Shown: one piece after another, positions 46,990-59,170 of the stretch | How the letters are laid out: each line of letters begins with the position of its first letter | How positions within the stretch are numbered: the first letter of the stretch is position 1 | Assembly: GCA_032871835.1 (NCBI GenBank) | Contig: CM065296.1 | Span: 15,454,001-15,518,000, forward strand | Length of the DNA: 64,000 bases | Origin: Dipteronia dyeriana | Taxonomy: Eukaryota > Streptophyta > Magnoliopsida > Sapindales > Sapindaceae | Direction: 5' to 3' | Program-made: the position numbers and the translations under genes | The notes under the pieces: generated by a model | What the model was told of the DNA's origin: nothing | What the model saw: only the letters and a program-made list of their open reading frames with translations | The model's database searches: none

Positions 46990-47334
46990 TATCATAAAGT
47001 GGATATGGTGAGAAATGTCACTATTTTTTTGGTGTGTTGCACTGATATCATTGCTTTAATAAGTTAATTTTAAAAGATATATATTATGGTGAACTACCCA
47101 AATTACCCTTAAATAATTAATTTTTAATTTTCTTTGTACTTCCATCTCCACACTTTGATCACTGAAAGCAGTAACTCCCCTCTCTCTCCAATAAACTTGT
47201 CTAAATATCGATCTACAACTTGTCTGAAAGTCAACGTGTTTTAGCACAACAAGATATTTTGAGTCTTGTAACAATTTGTTCATTCCTTATTATTTGTTTT
47301 CCAAGTCTTTGCATGAACATAAAGCTGGTTTTAT

Positions 47335-47636
47335 GAAGTTTTAACCTTTGAACTTTGAATTTTGAATCTTCGAGCCTTTGTAAGCTTTATTTATAGCGAC
47401 GAGCCTTTGTGTAAATTATCCAAGACTTTGTGTAAAGTCTTCAAGCTTTTTTGTAAAGGTTCCGAGCTTTTTTGTAATGGTTCCGAGCCTTTTTTGTAAT
47501 GGCTTCGAGATTTTTTGTAATGTAAATTATCTAAGACTTTATGTAAAATCTTCGAGCTTTTTTGTAAAAGCTCCGAGTTTTGTAATGTAAATTATCTGAG
47601 ACTTTGTGTAAAATCTTCGAGCTTTTTTATAAAGGC
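47335..47636 (+). repeat. Minisatellite of element B, left part
   Basis: Imperfect 18-25-base units such as CTTTTTTGTAAAGGTTCCGAG and CTTTGTGTAAAGTCTTCGAG, with a longer internal repeat containing GTAAATTATCTRAGACTTTRTG. Confidence 0.88.
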
Positions 47637-49221
47637 TGAAACAAATATTATGGTGTGTATAATATTTAATCTAGAGGGGGGTGAATAGATTTTAAACAAA
47701 TTTACCCAATTTTTGTTAAAGGTCAAGTTGACGAAAATGCCCCTAGCTAGTTACAACAAAATCACAAGTGTAAAGATTGCGGAAATATTAAAGACACTTG
47801 AGATATACGTGGAAACCCTCCAAATGGGAAAAACCACGGGCTGATGAGTGCGCCACACTAGAATCTCGAATCCACTAATGGCAAAGGAATTACAACCTAA
47901 TCCCGGTTTAAATCCACCACCACTACCTAATCCCGGTATAAGTGAACCTAGTCCATCTTGCTTGCGATTTAAGCTACCTACTCCCGGAAGCAACACAAGT
48001 CTTACTTCTCAATGAAGAGATAAAATATCCTATGTGAATATATGATGATATTCAATGAACAAACAAGGCTAGGAAACCCTATATGCTTATCTAGGATAAT
48101 GAGATGACAATTAATGCAATCCTAGATATCAAGAGCTAAATGACATGTTCAAAAAGCTTAGCTAAACATAGATCAAACAATCCTATGAAGCTATCACAAT
48201 ATAACACTCAATCATGTCATCACAACAAAATCTAATTTGTATCTAGAATATGTTCTAAGAGCATACAAATAAATAAAGAGATGGCTTAGCAAGTAAAACA
48301 CTTAACTTGTAAGAAGATAGTGAAGAACTTACCAAACAAGATGTGATGAAGCAAACATATCCATTGATGCACTCTAAATGAACTTAGATGATGCAAGATA
48401 AAGTTTTTATGCACATGGGAATGCTTTGAGTGTTTAAAGATGAGTTCTTGGAAGGGTTATCCTTTGAAATGTGTTCTATGGAAAATATGTGATGTTCTGA
48501 ACTCTTACACGACCTTAAAGCAAAGAGTTATATATATATGAGATCCAAACAAAGTGAGGTCGTTTTGGAAAAAAAGTTCCAGCTTCCTCTATGTGCGTTG
48601 GTGACGTGCGCTGGTCGAGTAGCGCACCACCAGCGCACAGCCTAATTTTTTCAATAGGCGATGGTCGACTGGCGCAGCTCAGTGGCGCAACACATGCGAC
48701 GATCCACTGGAATGTTGCGCTGGTGAGGCTGCGCTAGTCGAGTAGCGCACCACCATCGCACTGCCCATTTTTGCATCTTTGCACGGGTGCAGCAGCGCAA
48801 CACATGCGACAATCCACTGGAATGTTGCGCCGGTGAGGTGCGCTGGTCGAGTAGCGCACAACCAACGCAATGCCTATTTTCAACACTCAAACACACACAA
48901 TCAATAAGTTCAAGAGTGATGAAAAATGCATCATATTCTAATGCCAAACATGACAAAACATTTAATTACAAGATGCAAATAAATCAACAAGAGTCATTTA
49001 AACCAAAATGTACACAAGAATAAACACACAACATATATGAATAAGAGTTATGCATGAATTTGTGAGTGTGTGCAACTATCTCTTCAAAGCAAGTAAACAC
49101 AAGAATTTTACCTTCGGTGCTTCTCCTCTTGAGCTCTTGAGAGCCTAAGCTACCCTTACATAATACCCTAAAAATGTGATTTGTTCACGAAATAAGCCAA
49201 TCAATAAATGAGGACTTTACA
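47637..49221. repeat. Solo-LTR-like insertion of an unidentified family
   Basis: Starts TGAAACAAAT and ends GACTTTACA (TG..CA), flanked by perfect AAGGC duplications (47632-47636, 49222-49226) inside the minisatellite. 1585 bases, non-coding. It contains the GAGGGGGGTGAATAG motif often met in plant repeats and a GC-rich tandem repeat at 48590-48885. Orientation and family are undetermined. Confidence 0.65.
48590..48885. repeat. GC-rich tandem repeat, unit about 110-120 bases
   Basis: GCGCAACACATGCGAC starts at 48685 and 48795. The TCGAGTAGCGCAC word occurs three times (near 48613, 48737 and 48846). The unit can fold because GGTGGTGCGC-type and GCGCACCACC words oppose each other. Frames across it on the minus strand are repeat translations. 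Confidence 0.85.
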
Positions 49222-49690
49222 AAGGCTCCGATCTTTTTTGTAATGACTCACAGCCTTTTTATAATGTAAATTATCTGAAAATTTGTGTAAAGTCTTTGAG
49301 CTTTTTAGTAAAGTCTTCAAGCTTTTTAGTAAAGCCTTCGAGCTTTTCTGTGAAGTCTTCGAGCTTTTCTGTAAAGTCTCCAAGCTTTTCTGTAAAGTCT
49401 TTGAGCTTTTTTGTAATAGATCTGAGCTTTTTTGTAATAGATCTGAGCTTTTTTGTAATGTAAATTATCTGAAACTTTATGTAAGATCTTTAAACTTTTT
49501 TTTGTAAAGGCTCTGAACTTTTTTGTAAAGTCTTCAAGATTTTTACTGAAGGCTCCGAGACTCTTACTGAAGGCTCTGAGCTTTTTACTGAAGGTTCTGA
49601 GACTTTTATTAAAGGTTTCAAGACTTTTACTAAAGGCTCCGAGCCTTTTGTAATTACATTTCGAGCTTTTTAAGTACTGACCAGAAAAAA
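49222..49690 (+). repeat. Minisatellite of element B, right part
   Basis: Continues the array beyond the solo LTR, with subfamilies CTTTTTAGTAAAGTCTTCGAG, CTTTTTTGTAATAGATCTGAG and CTTTTACTGAAGGCTCCGAG in local runs. The long minus-strand frame here (KALRTFSK-type repeats) is a translation of the array, not a gene. Confidence 0.9.
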
Positions 49691-50007
49691 AAAGCTCCAG
49701 GGTTGTTGCCCTGTGCCCCCCCACCCGCGGGGAGCTGACCAGGGAGCTTGACATCCGAATGCGTCTGCGTAGCGCCACTCCATCGTCGTTCGAGTGATTG
49801 TCTGGGTTTCAATGAGACTTTCTCTCTCTACTTCACAACTTTGTCAATGTAAAATGAATGAAATAAATCTGATGTGAAACAACTATTAGGGATATTTTTA
49901 TCAATTCACCATAATAGGTGTCTTTTAAACATAAGTTATTAAAGCAGTGACAGTGTTGAAATGTCACCTCTAAAAAGTGCCTTTTAATTTTTGAACCCTA
50001 TCATAAT

Positions 50008-50593
50008 TAGAAGAAATTTTAAAATGTTCCAACCAAATACTCTCAAAAGTTCTTCTTGTTAAAAAAAGCTCTTTTGGAATATATCATCCAAACAGTAACG
50101 GAAATGCTCAGACTTTTACTTCTCTTCTTCTACTGTTAAAAACTAAAAGTAAAAATTATCCCAAACAAACCCTATAAAGATCTGTTGACATGTGTAATTA
50201 ATGACTGTAATTTATTTATTTTATTTATTTCATCTTCATTATTTTTAAATGTAAAGCCTTATTGTCAAGTGATATGGATCATAAAAAAGATTAGCACATC
50301 ATCAGTACTTCACGTTCAAATCAAACCCTCTTCTTCTATAACAAGATGAGATCAGGTGAATGGGTTTAGGCATAAACCTTCACATATACATCTAAGAATT
50401 TATGAGTTCGAGTCATACGTGTATACTCTCTCCCCCAATCATACATGTATACGGTGTACTCATTTCAATCATTCTTAAATTTTTTTTTTCACGATGAAAT
50501 TCCTCACAAGCACCTTTAAAGCCATTGACTCAACGGCGCTGGCCATATACCATAAATACATCTGAAAACTTTTCAAAATAATAATGTTAACAT
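50008..50593. other. AT-rich non-coding sequence
   Basis: No gene, repeat structure or known element recognised. Confidence 0.4.
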
Positions 50594-50602
50594 GCATGTA
50601 TA

Positions 50603-51754
50603 GGGATAGTATCATTTTTCTCCCTATATTATACCATATTAGTAATTTTATCCCATATATTTTACAATTGGCCAGTCAAGCCCTAAAACCAAAAATATTG
50701 GTCATTTTCCATCCAAAATAACGTTGACCATTAATTCCAAGATTAAAATGGATCTATCAGATGTCGAACCTCAACCACATGATCAAATGCCACCAGCACT
50801 AACCAGCTGAGCTATTTCAACTTAATGTCAATTGTTTGCTAATTTAAATGTATATATAGTTGTGTAGTTATATAATTTGTGTAAAATAATTTAAATTTGT
50901 TTATATAATTTAAAATAAACTCATATATATAGTTTAAAATAAAATCATATTTAATAATAATAAAAAAAACATATTTATATAAAAAAAAAAAAAGGAAAAA
51001 AATTCAAAAAAAAAAAAATATTTTTTTTATTATTTTTCTTTCTTTCTTTTTTGTTATTGAATTTTTTTCTCATTTGGGCTTTGATTTTCTGAATTTTATA
51101 TCAAATAGAAATAATATATTTTTGAAAAGGAAAATATTTAAAAAAAAAAAATTCCTATTGTTTACTTATTTTCTTTTTATTTTTCATAAATCCATTTGTA
51201 TATTATTATTAAATATAATTTTATTTAAATTATATATATTATTTTATTTTAACCTATATATTCGAATTTATTTTAAATTATATAAATAAATTTAAATTAT
51301 TTTACACAAATTATATAACTACATAACTATATATATATTTAAATCAGCAAACCATTAACAATGAGTTGAAGTTGTTCAACTAGTTAGTGCTTGTGACTTT
51401 TGATCATAAGGTTGAAGGTTCTACACCTGATAGAACCATTATAATTTTGGGACTAATGGTCAACGTTATTGTTTATGGAAAACTTAACATATTATTTCTA
51501 TTTGATATAAAATTCAGAAAATCAAAGTCCATAGACCGAAAGAAAAAAAAAATCAATAAAGAAAAAGAAAGAAAGAAAAATAATAAAAAATATTTTTTTA
51601 ATACCTTATAATATATTTTTTAATAACTTATAATATATTTTTTAATATTTTCTTTCAGTCTATTTGGTTTTAGGGGGTTGACTGGCCAATAATAAAAATA
51701 CAGAGGATAAAGTTACTAATATTATATAATATAGGGGAGAAATGATACTATCCC
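50603..51754. mobile_element. Foldback (MULE-type) element with a tRNA-like promoter module in each arm
   Basis: Ends GGGATAGTATCATTT in inverted orientation. Arms of several hundred bases (about 50603-51000 and 51270-51754) match in reverse complement: CTATATTATA, GGCCAGTCAA, AACGTTGACCATTA, GTGTAAAATAATTTAAATT. Flanks GCATGTATA and ACATATATA agree at 7 of 9 bases. In the left arm, minus strand, TAGCTCAGCTGGTTAGTGC (50814-50796) and GGTTGAGGTTCGAC (50776-50763) resemble tRNA A and B boxes. The right arm has a decayed counterpart at 51376-51427. The middle is AT-rich. No ORF. Confidence 0.65.
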
Positions 51755-51764
51755 ACATATATAT

Positions 51765-51890
51765 GAACTAAAAATAATTAATAAAGTATGCATTTTTTTT
51801 TCAAGACACAAATGATTATGAACTAAAATGAATTAATATTTATTTTTGTTTAAGACACAATTGATTGTATATTGTTTTCTTCAAGGAATT

Positions 51891-51928
<38 letters not shown>

Positions 51929-52079
51929 TTATTTATTTATTTTTAAAAATCTATAATATATATCTAGAACGATGACAAAGTATTAAACCACGTGTTAACA
52001 TGTCACACAAAGACACACGAAGTAAAATATTATTAAGTTGTTATAAATTAAATTTTCTCAACAAAAAAAGTAGTTGTTA
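51765..52079. other. AT-rich spacer with (TA)n
   Basis: A TA microsatellite lies at about 51894-51924. Nothing else seen. Confidence 0.6.
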
Positions 52080-52088
52080 TAAAGTTAT

Positions 52089-53920
52089 GGGATATTAATA
52101 TTTTAATCCCTCTAGTTTAAATTTATCTGGGTTTGGTCCACTAGTTTTTAAAATTACTAACTTTAACCCTTCTGTTAGAAATTCCGTGAAAACAAACGAA
52201 ATTTTATACAATGACCAAAATACCTTTAATGAAGGTTTTTGATGAAGGACAGTCTGGTAATTTAATATTAAATTAAATAAAAAATGAAAAAAATACAAAA
52301 ATAACTTAACTTTAAAATTAAAATATATAAAAAAAAAGTAATTGAAATTATTATTACTATTAAATGAATTACAACCACCGATCTCCAATTACAACCACCC
52401 AATCACATTCTTCTTCTTATTATTAACGATAAAATTATATATTAAAAAAAATCTTTTTTCTCTTAAACTCTCGTTCTTTTCTTCAATATGGAAAAATAAA
52501 TTCAAATCTTTCATCTTCATTCTATCAAAACCCCAACCCACAAATAAAAAAAAAACTCACTCTATTTATCTCTCTTCTCAAACGACCCTATCTCTCTCCT
52601 GTAAATCCACACAAACTAAACCCATATTGGATATTTTTTTTTCTCCATCAGATCTTTTATTTCTGTTTGGCTACCGAGAAACTACAAACATGAAAAAAGA
52701 ATCCAATACATAAGATCTCGGATTTTCCATTGTTTTAAAAACCCAAGTAATATAAATCACCAAACCCATTGTAACCCGTCACTGAAGCCCAGAACCATCA
52801 AATAAATAAAATTTCTCTCTCACTCCTTCAATCATCATCAATAACATCATCAACTTTAAACCATCATCATCAACAACATTAAAAAAAAATCAAATAAACA
52901 AAATACAGATTTTCTTTTACAAAAATCCATCATCTTCAAACATCCAAAGTCAATACTAGATCTCCAAGACCATCCTCATCGGGCGAGACCATTGTTGTCA
53001 CCCCAACGAATCCAGAAATATCATCACCGTCGCCACGCGAACCCCAAAACACTATAACCACCGCCAAGCGAACCCATAAACAACCCAGAATCAAGAAACC
53101 TCATCTACGCCGCCCAATAAACCGAACCCAAAAAAACCCCATCTCTGCCACCCAACGAACCCAAACCCAGAAACCCCAACTTTGCCACCCAATGAACCCG
53201 AAGAGATTCGGGGAGAGAGGAGAGAAGTTAGAGGGTGGCAACAGTGGTTAGAGGGCGGTGGCGGGTTTGGTTAGGGTTTGTGTTTGAGTTATAGTGGATT
53301 AGGGGTTGACGAAGATGGTGGAAGTTTTTTTTTATGGGTTTGATTAGGGTTTGTGTTTGAGTTATGGTGGATTAGGGGTTAAAGAAGATAGTGGGAGAGA
53401 GAGAGAGAGACTAGGAGAGAGAGGTGGTGAGACTGAGTGAGCGAGAGAGAAAGAGATTAAATTTTTTAGTTGTTTTTATTTATTTAGTTAAATTTATTTA
53501 TTTAATTAAATTTATATATTTAAACCATTTAATATATGTTTTTTTTATTAATTTAATTAGATTTATTAATTTAAATGGATTTGATATATATATATATATA
53601 TATATAATTTTGTAATTCTAAATTATTTTCATATATTATTTTAATTATTTGTAATATTAATTATTTTATTTTTTTGAAATTTTTATATTATTAAATACCA
53701 ATTTTACCCTTGTTCTAGAAAAGCTTCTAGAAGCTTTCGTCACATTTCCCATATTACTCTTGTTGACCTAATGGAAGTCAACGAAAATCTAGCAGAATTG
53801 AACGGTAGGGACTTGAATTTGTATTGTCAGAGAACTAATTGACTAAAATTCGTAATTATAAATATTAGTGGACCAAACCTAGATAAATACAAACTAAAGG
53901 GACTAAAATCTTAATATCAC
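52089..53920. mobile_element. Non-autonomous MULE (1.8 kb)
   Basis: Flanks TAAAGTTAT (52080-52088) and AAAAGTTAT (53921-53929), 8/9 match. Terminal inverted repeats of about 60 bases: GGGATATTAATATTTTAATC on the left against GTGATATTAAGATTTTAGTC on the right, then TTTATCTRGGTTTGGTCCACTA. The interior has C/A-rich blocks (52960-53180) and a direct duplication of about 80 bases (53270-53400, TTGTGTTTGAGTTATRGTGG). It could carry host-derived sequence, but none was identified and no transposase is present. Confidence 0.78.
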
Positions 53921-53929
53921 AAAAGTTAT

Positions 53930-55040
53930 TGTACAATGAACTTTATATCATTATTGTTCTCTAATTGGTTTCTTTTAGATATCTTGTAATTGAGCTGATC
54001 GAGTGTCCATTCACGTAGTCAGATTGAGTATCTTCTATATAGGATGATTGTTCACTATGAACTTTCGGAAGAAGCACTTTTTCTAGAGGTGCTTTTTTCT
54101 TTTGGTATGTTGCTTGTTCCATTCTTTTATTTCCACTACCAGTTTGCTTTTCCAAAATTTAGATAATTATGGGAATTGAATATCCACTTATAAGTTATAA
54201 CATGCAATTAGCAAACCAACTGAATGCTGATGAGTGTTATACGTACAAAAATACTAGCAGCTTAATTGGTAGGTACGTTTTTATTTATTATTTTTTTTAT
54301 AGGTGTGGATATTGATACTCATAAATATGATAAGCACACCCATATTTATAAGTACTTTCAAGTCTAAAATTTAAATTAAAACATTACTGTAACGATCTAT
54401 ATTAATGTCAAAAGTATCCATATTTAAATGAATGTTTTTTATTTTAATATAATTTATCTGCTAAGGTTTTCTCTTCTTTATCTCATTCTTGGACATCGAG
54501 GAAAACCTGCAATAATAAAAAAAGATCACATAGACACCATGAATAATCTCAACAAAGCATTTATATATCAAAGCAATTGATAGAATTAAATAAAGATTCA
54601 GACTTTGACATTCTTCTCAATTAAAGGATTGTAATGAATTACTGGGCAAATGCAGAGGTGCAGAATATGAAAAGAGAGAATTTGTTTTAAAGAGTTGAAG
54701 GCTTAGAAATATAATAATTCTATGAAAATGTCTGCTTAGGAAAAAAAACCCAAAAAAAATGAAAAGTCTGAAACAGAGACAGAGACAAAATAGAAAACAA
54801 AACAGAGGCCGCTTTAAACCAGTTCAAACAAAAACATTGACCACCGAAACTTCTTGATAAAGATTTGCATACTGAACTTTGGACGATAAATTTTTTGAAT
54901 AAATTTTAGGAAGAAGTTAAGTATGTGAGGAATTGACAAGCGGGTTGTGAGAAACAAACACGTAAGAAAAAAGATTTCGCATTTCATATTCAAAGAAATC
55001 TATAAAAAGCTTAATTATTTGAAAAAAAATTCTTACGAAT
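53930..55040. other. Non-coding AT-rich sequence
   Basis: A 64-residue minus-strand frame at 54155-53961 (lysine- and serine-rich) is not recognised and may be chance. No element termini found. Confidence 0.4.
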
Positions 55041-55043
55041 TGA

Positions 55044-56014
55044 GGTGGCGTTTGGTTACCATGGTGGAATGGGAATTAGAATGGAAATGAGAATGGGAAT
55101 TGGAATGAAAGGAATAAAAAACTGATTTCTTTGTTTGGTTGGGACTTTAGAATCAATATCTGAATCAGTAATATTTTGTTTGGTTAACAACTAAATGGAA
55201 TGGAATCAACTGTATTTTGACCAAAATACCCTAATTACAAAACATTTATAACAGTATATATTATGGATAATAAAAAAAAATATGAAAGTATATATAATAT
55301 TATTATATATATATATATATTATAATATAAAATATATATTATTACAATATATGTTATATATTATATATTATATGTTAGTAATATTAATACTATTATATAT
55401 TATATAATATATATCATATAAATATAAATATTATATATATATATTATAAATATTATATATTATATATTAATATTATTAAATATATAAATATTATATATAA
55501 TTATATAATGTATATATATATATATATAATTAGAAAATATAATATTCATTTTGGATAATAATAATAAAATATAAAATTATATATTATAAATATTATATAT
55601 ATATTTTTTAATATATATTATTATATATTATATATTAGAAATATTTTATAAATATTATATATTATTATATAATGTATATATATATACATAATATATAATA
55701 TATAATATAAATAATTAGAAAATATAATATATATATATAATATATTTTGGACATAAAAGTATAAATAATATAATATAATATAATATAATATAATATAATA
55801 TATATATATATATATATTTTTTGGAAATGAATGTATTTTTGGAATTGAGTTGTGGGATAGAGGGTTATTTTTGGAAAGAAAATGTGTTAATGGAATGGAA
55901 TGGGCATTCCATTGGTTTTTGGATGGAATGTTCATTCCATTGGAATTTAACAAACCAAACAAATGAAATGAATTTCTTTCCATTCCATTCCATTCCACCC
56001 AACCAAACACCACC
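55044..56014. mobile_element. Harbinger-like MITE with AT-rich core
   Basis: Ends GGTGGCGTTTGGTTACC and (reverse complement of right end) GGTGGTGTTTGGTTGGGTGG with flanking TGA on both sides (55041-55043, 56015-56017). Subterminal GGAATGGGAATT and GGAATGGAATGG words are in opposite orientation. The core 55250-55810 is almost pure A/T with many TATATTATAT words. The 3-bp duplication fits PIF/Harbinger, though TGA is not the usual TWA. Confidence 0.7.
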
Positions 56015-56195
56015 TGAGATATGATTCATATAAGTATTAAGTAACATGTCCAACTAGGAAACTCAAATAAATTATACTGAGTCAACTATAAGTTTTCCAA
56101 TTCAATGTTTTAATTACTTGTTTGCTAATTTATATATATATATAATTATATCCAAGTATTTGCTAATTAAGAATGAAAAAAAAAACAACGATTTT

Positions 56196-56847
56196 TAGGG
56201 GTGTACAAAAAACCATCAAACCGAACCGAACCGACCAACCCAACCCATAAAGTTTGCGTTGGTTTGATTACAAATATAAAAAATAGGTGGGTTGGTTTGT
56301 CTTTTGGACAAACTGATTAAAGATGGTTCGGTTTGGGTTGAGTGAAATAATTCACCAACCCAACCCACATATTTTAGAAAGTAAAACTAAAATATAAAAT
56401 TCGCATACGTTTTCTATTCAGTTCATGTTTTATAACTTTTACCGATTACTTTAAGTTTTTATAGTTTATTTATTTGTTTTGATACAATTCATCAGATTGA
56501 TTGATGTATTAGAGTTTTAAAACATAGATGTTGTCAAACATGTGTTTAATTGGTAATTACTCATTTGACTTTTATGTACTTCATTTATATATATATATAA
56601 TATTTCATGTTATGATTATTTTTTTAAAATATCTTTTATAATATAATACCAAAAAATAAAAGATTTTTGAGTTCAAATCTAAACCGATAAACCAATCCAA
56701 ACCAACCCGATCTTTTTTGGTTTGGTTTGAATCGGTTTGAAAAATCAAATTAGGTTGGGTTGGGTTGAAATATAGCCAAACCGACCCATATTGGTTTGGT
56801 TTGACATTGAGTTTCAACACAAACCAAACCGAAAATGCACACTCCTA
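56196..56847. mobile_element. Non-autonomous hAT element (652 bp)
   Basis: Perfect 8-bp duplication ACGATTTT (56188-56195, 56848-56855). Ends TAGGGGTGTACAAAAAACC and (reverse complement) TAGGAGTGTGCATTTTCGG. Subterminal AACCGAACCGACC-type repeats on the left face GGTTTGGTTTG-type repeats on the right. Non-coding. Confidence 0.85.
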
Positions 56848-56855
56848 ACGATTTT

Positions 56856-57494
56856 AAATTATCTCTATTATAGTATTTGGTTTATTTTTAATTGAATAAA
56901 TTTGTATATATTGGTAAATTCTTATCGGGATATTTTTTATAATTAAATTTTCTTATTAAAATATGAGTGTGTTTATCATATTCATGGATGCCAATGTCGG
57001 TAATATTGTTTTATATACCATCCACAGACTATGGTCGTCAAATCTCAATTACTAACATGGTTTTTCTAGAATGCTAATTATTAACAGAATCACAATATCT
57101 AAGGGCCAATTTGATATTTGTTTTTATAAAATTAAAATCAGATTATTTTATAATTTTGACATAAAATATGTTAGGAATTTGAACCGATGAACATGGAAAT
57201 GACACGCCTAATATTCGTCCACAACTCATAGCAATTAAGGTCCATAATAGAAAAATAAGATGAAGGAAAAAATAAACAATCACATAACATAAGATATACG
57301 AGGAAAACCTTATACTCATCACACGACAGAGAGAGTTCCACTATATGATAAACTGTTACAACCATATACTCTAGGATTTTGTCTAACACCTCAACCCCAA
57401 ACCACGGAGCCTTACCAAAACCCCAAATTCACAACCGAGCTTTACATCATGACTCTCAGCTCACGACGCTCATAAGATCATCATCACGACCCCC

Positions 57495-57530
<36 letters not shown>

Positions 57531-57715
57531 CCTCCCCTCCCCACCCCAATATCTCCTAGGCCTCTCTTGAATATCACCCATGGATCTCTAACATCCATTG
57601 ATATTCCTCGGATCCCTCTTCGAATATTCCCTAGGGTTCCGGTCGGATCTAACCCACTCTCAGATGTTACATATGTTCGTTTTGCTCTACACAAATAACC
57701 TAATTACAAGATTTT
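56856..57715. other. Non-coding region, possible LTR fragment and C/G tract
   Basis: From about 57174 (TGTTAGGAATTTGAACC) the sequence has the look of an LTR or leader (ACGAGGAAAACC motif) but no partner was found. A run of 32 C at 57496-57527 is followed by TCCCCTCCCCTCCCC. The polyproline frame across it (57379-57570) is an artefact of that run. Confidence 0.35.
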
Positions 57716-58707
57716 TGTTAACAACCTTTTTTTTTACGAGGGACCAACGAAGAATTTTCTATCTGTTTGGTACCTGGTAAGATCTAGATCGGGACCAATT
57801 CCCATGTTAGGTACTGATGATACTCGATACCATGATCTGGGAAGGCGTTAGAACCACATCACACATATTAACAGATATCAAGCAGAGCCAGTACCACGGT
57901 ACCTCCTACCTAGTACTTAGGTACCACGATATTAGTCTAGGATTCGACCAGGATATGTGTCCTACCCTCCTAATGAGAAGAATGTTACCATAAAGATACC
58001 AGCATGCTAGAACAAGTGCCATGCCAACAAGAGAAGACTTGTTTATCATAGTACCGCGCCACGAAGGTACAGAGTTAGTGATCTCCTCTAACAAACATAA
58101 AAAAAAAGGGTTGACCCTTTGGCCATTTAAAGCGCTATAAATGAGACCGAATAGGTCAACTGATTCGTAATTCAAATACAAACAGAAACATGACGTAATT
58201 GAAGGAAGCAATTCCGCGTTAATTGACAGCCCCATAAAAGCCAATCAATTCCATTAAATGGCAAATCAATTGACCAAAATAATGGGGATTTGATTGGGAG
58301 GATGAGAGGAGTTAAATACAATGCTTGAATTCAGATAAAGCATGGGATTTTTAGAGAACTAAGGGCCAGAAACCAGAACAGAGCATTCATCATTTTTGAT
58401 AGAGAGAGTTTTCGTCATCGCCAGAGAGTAATTACCCACTTATCGACTTGTGCGAGTTCACCATCGTCATTCGTGTAAGAGAGATTGAGAGGAGAGAATC
58501 ACTATTGTTGTACCTACATAGCTTTATATTCAATAAAACAGTCTCACTCCATACTTATATTATAACATACTCTTCTTTTTGTCTCTTATTTATTCGCCCG
58601 ATTTTTTAGTTACCAAGGTACGAGTTACCTACCCCCCACAACTTACTTGGTAGCAAGTTGAGGGTGTTGATTGAAATTCCTCACTAAGTGTGAATTTTCG
58701 GTCAACA
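57716..58707 (+). repeat. Left LTR (plus orientation) of the inverted pair
   Basis: TGTTAACAACC start, TTTTCGGTCAACA end, 992 bases. Similar over its length to the reverse complement of 59171-60171 (e.g. GTACCTACC, CCATTTAAAGCGC, TCAATTCC blocks). Confidence 0.88.
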
Positions 58708-59170
58708 CTTTTTGGCACCGTCTATAGGAAGACTTCCACACCCCTGAAAACCTATGGTGCAGCATATCGGAATAAGGCTTCAAATGTAGGTATCCCAGTA
58801 CATGGCTTGGTGGTATCACCCATAGTGTCAGGTACCGTGAACTGGGCCGATGATATCTTTCGCGATCATCCAAAGGTGGACATTCTATACGAACGTTGTA
58901 GACAGCTGCTCTATAATGGTTTGGCTTGCCACCGGAGCAGCTAAGGCCTGGGGCGTGGTCCGTGCGTTCGATGGAGAGACTGGAGATGGATCACGATGCT
59001 TCAATCACTTCCCTCGCTTCTTCCCCTACCAGGTTGAAGCGATAGATTGGTGCCCTGATTGTTCGGGCTTCCCTTGGGAAGATCAAAGCCTCATTCTGAT
59101 ATGCTACAAAAAATAAAATTCACATGCTTTTAAAGGGTGTGGAAATATCCCTATAGACAGCGTCAAAAAG
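58708..59170. other. Core with two opposed primer-binding sites and gag starts
   Basis: Left: TTTTTGGCACCGTCTATAGG at 58709 on the plus strand. Right: the minus strand from 59170 reads CTTTTTGACGCTGTCTATAGG, the same site. Both are followed by a homologous leader (ACTTCCACACCCCTGAAAAC against TTTCCACACCCTTTAAAAGC). On the minus strand a gag start like MRL..SQG, related to the gypsy gag at 41383, carries a TGA at codon 4. The arms lose similarity after about 100 bases. Confidence 0.75.

Larger units (their letters stand above)
46999..49998. mobile_element. MULE-like element B with minisatellite core, split by a solo LTR
   Basis: 9-bp flanks TATCATAAA (46990-46998) and TATCATAAT (49999-50007), 8/9 match. 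Imperfect terminal inverted repeats share CTTTAATAAGTTA.., TTTAAAAGA and TATTATGGTGAACT with element A (20404-21531) and with each other. The core is a minisatellite interrupted by an insertion at 47637-49221. Right of the array come GCGTAGCGCC (49767-49776) and the CTCTCTACTTC..AAAATGAATGAA block, as in element A. Without the insertion it is about 1.4 kb. No transposase. Confidence 0.8.

Noticed and set aside
49326..49778. 150-residue minus-strand frame with Lys/Leu/Ser repeats
   Set aside because: Translation of the minisatellite in element B; unit variation does not follow codon constraints.
50763..50814. True tRNA gene on the minus strand
   Set aside because: A- and B-box-like words are present, but no acceptor stem or complete cloverleaf could be drawn; kept as a tRNA-like module.
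53961..54155. 64-residue minus-strand frame as a host exon
   Set aside because: No recognisable family, no clear splice sites or promoter; left as non-coding.
55250..55810. AT-rich block as a replication origin or matrix attachment region
   Set aside because: Composition alone is not evidence; it is the core of a MITE with clear ends.
57379..57570. Polyproline frame
   Set aside because: Created by the run of 32 C; no start context or homology.
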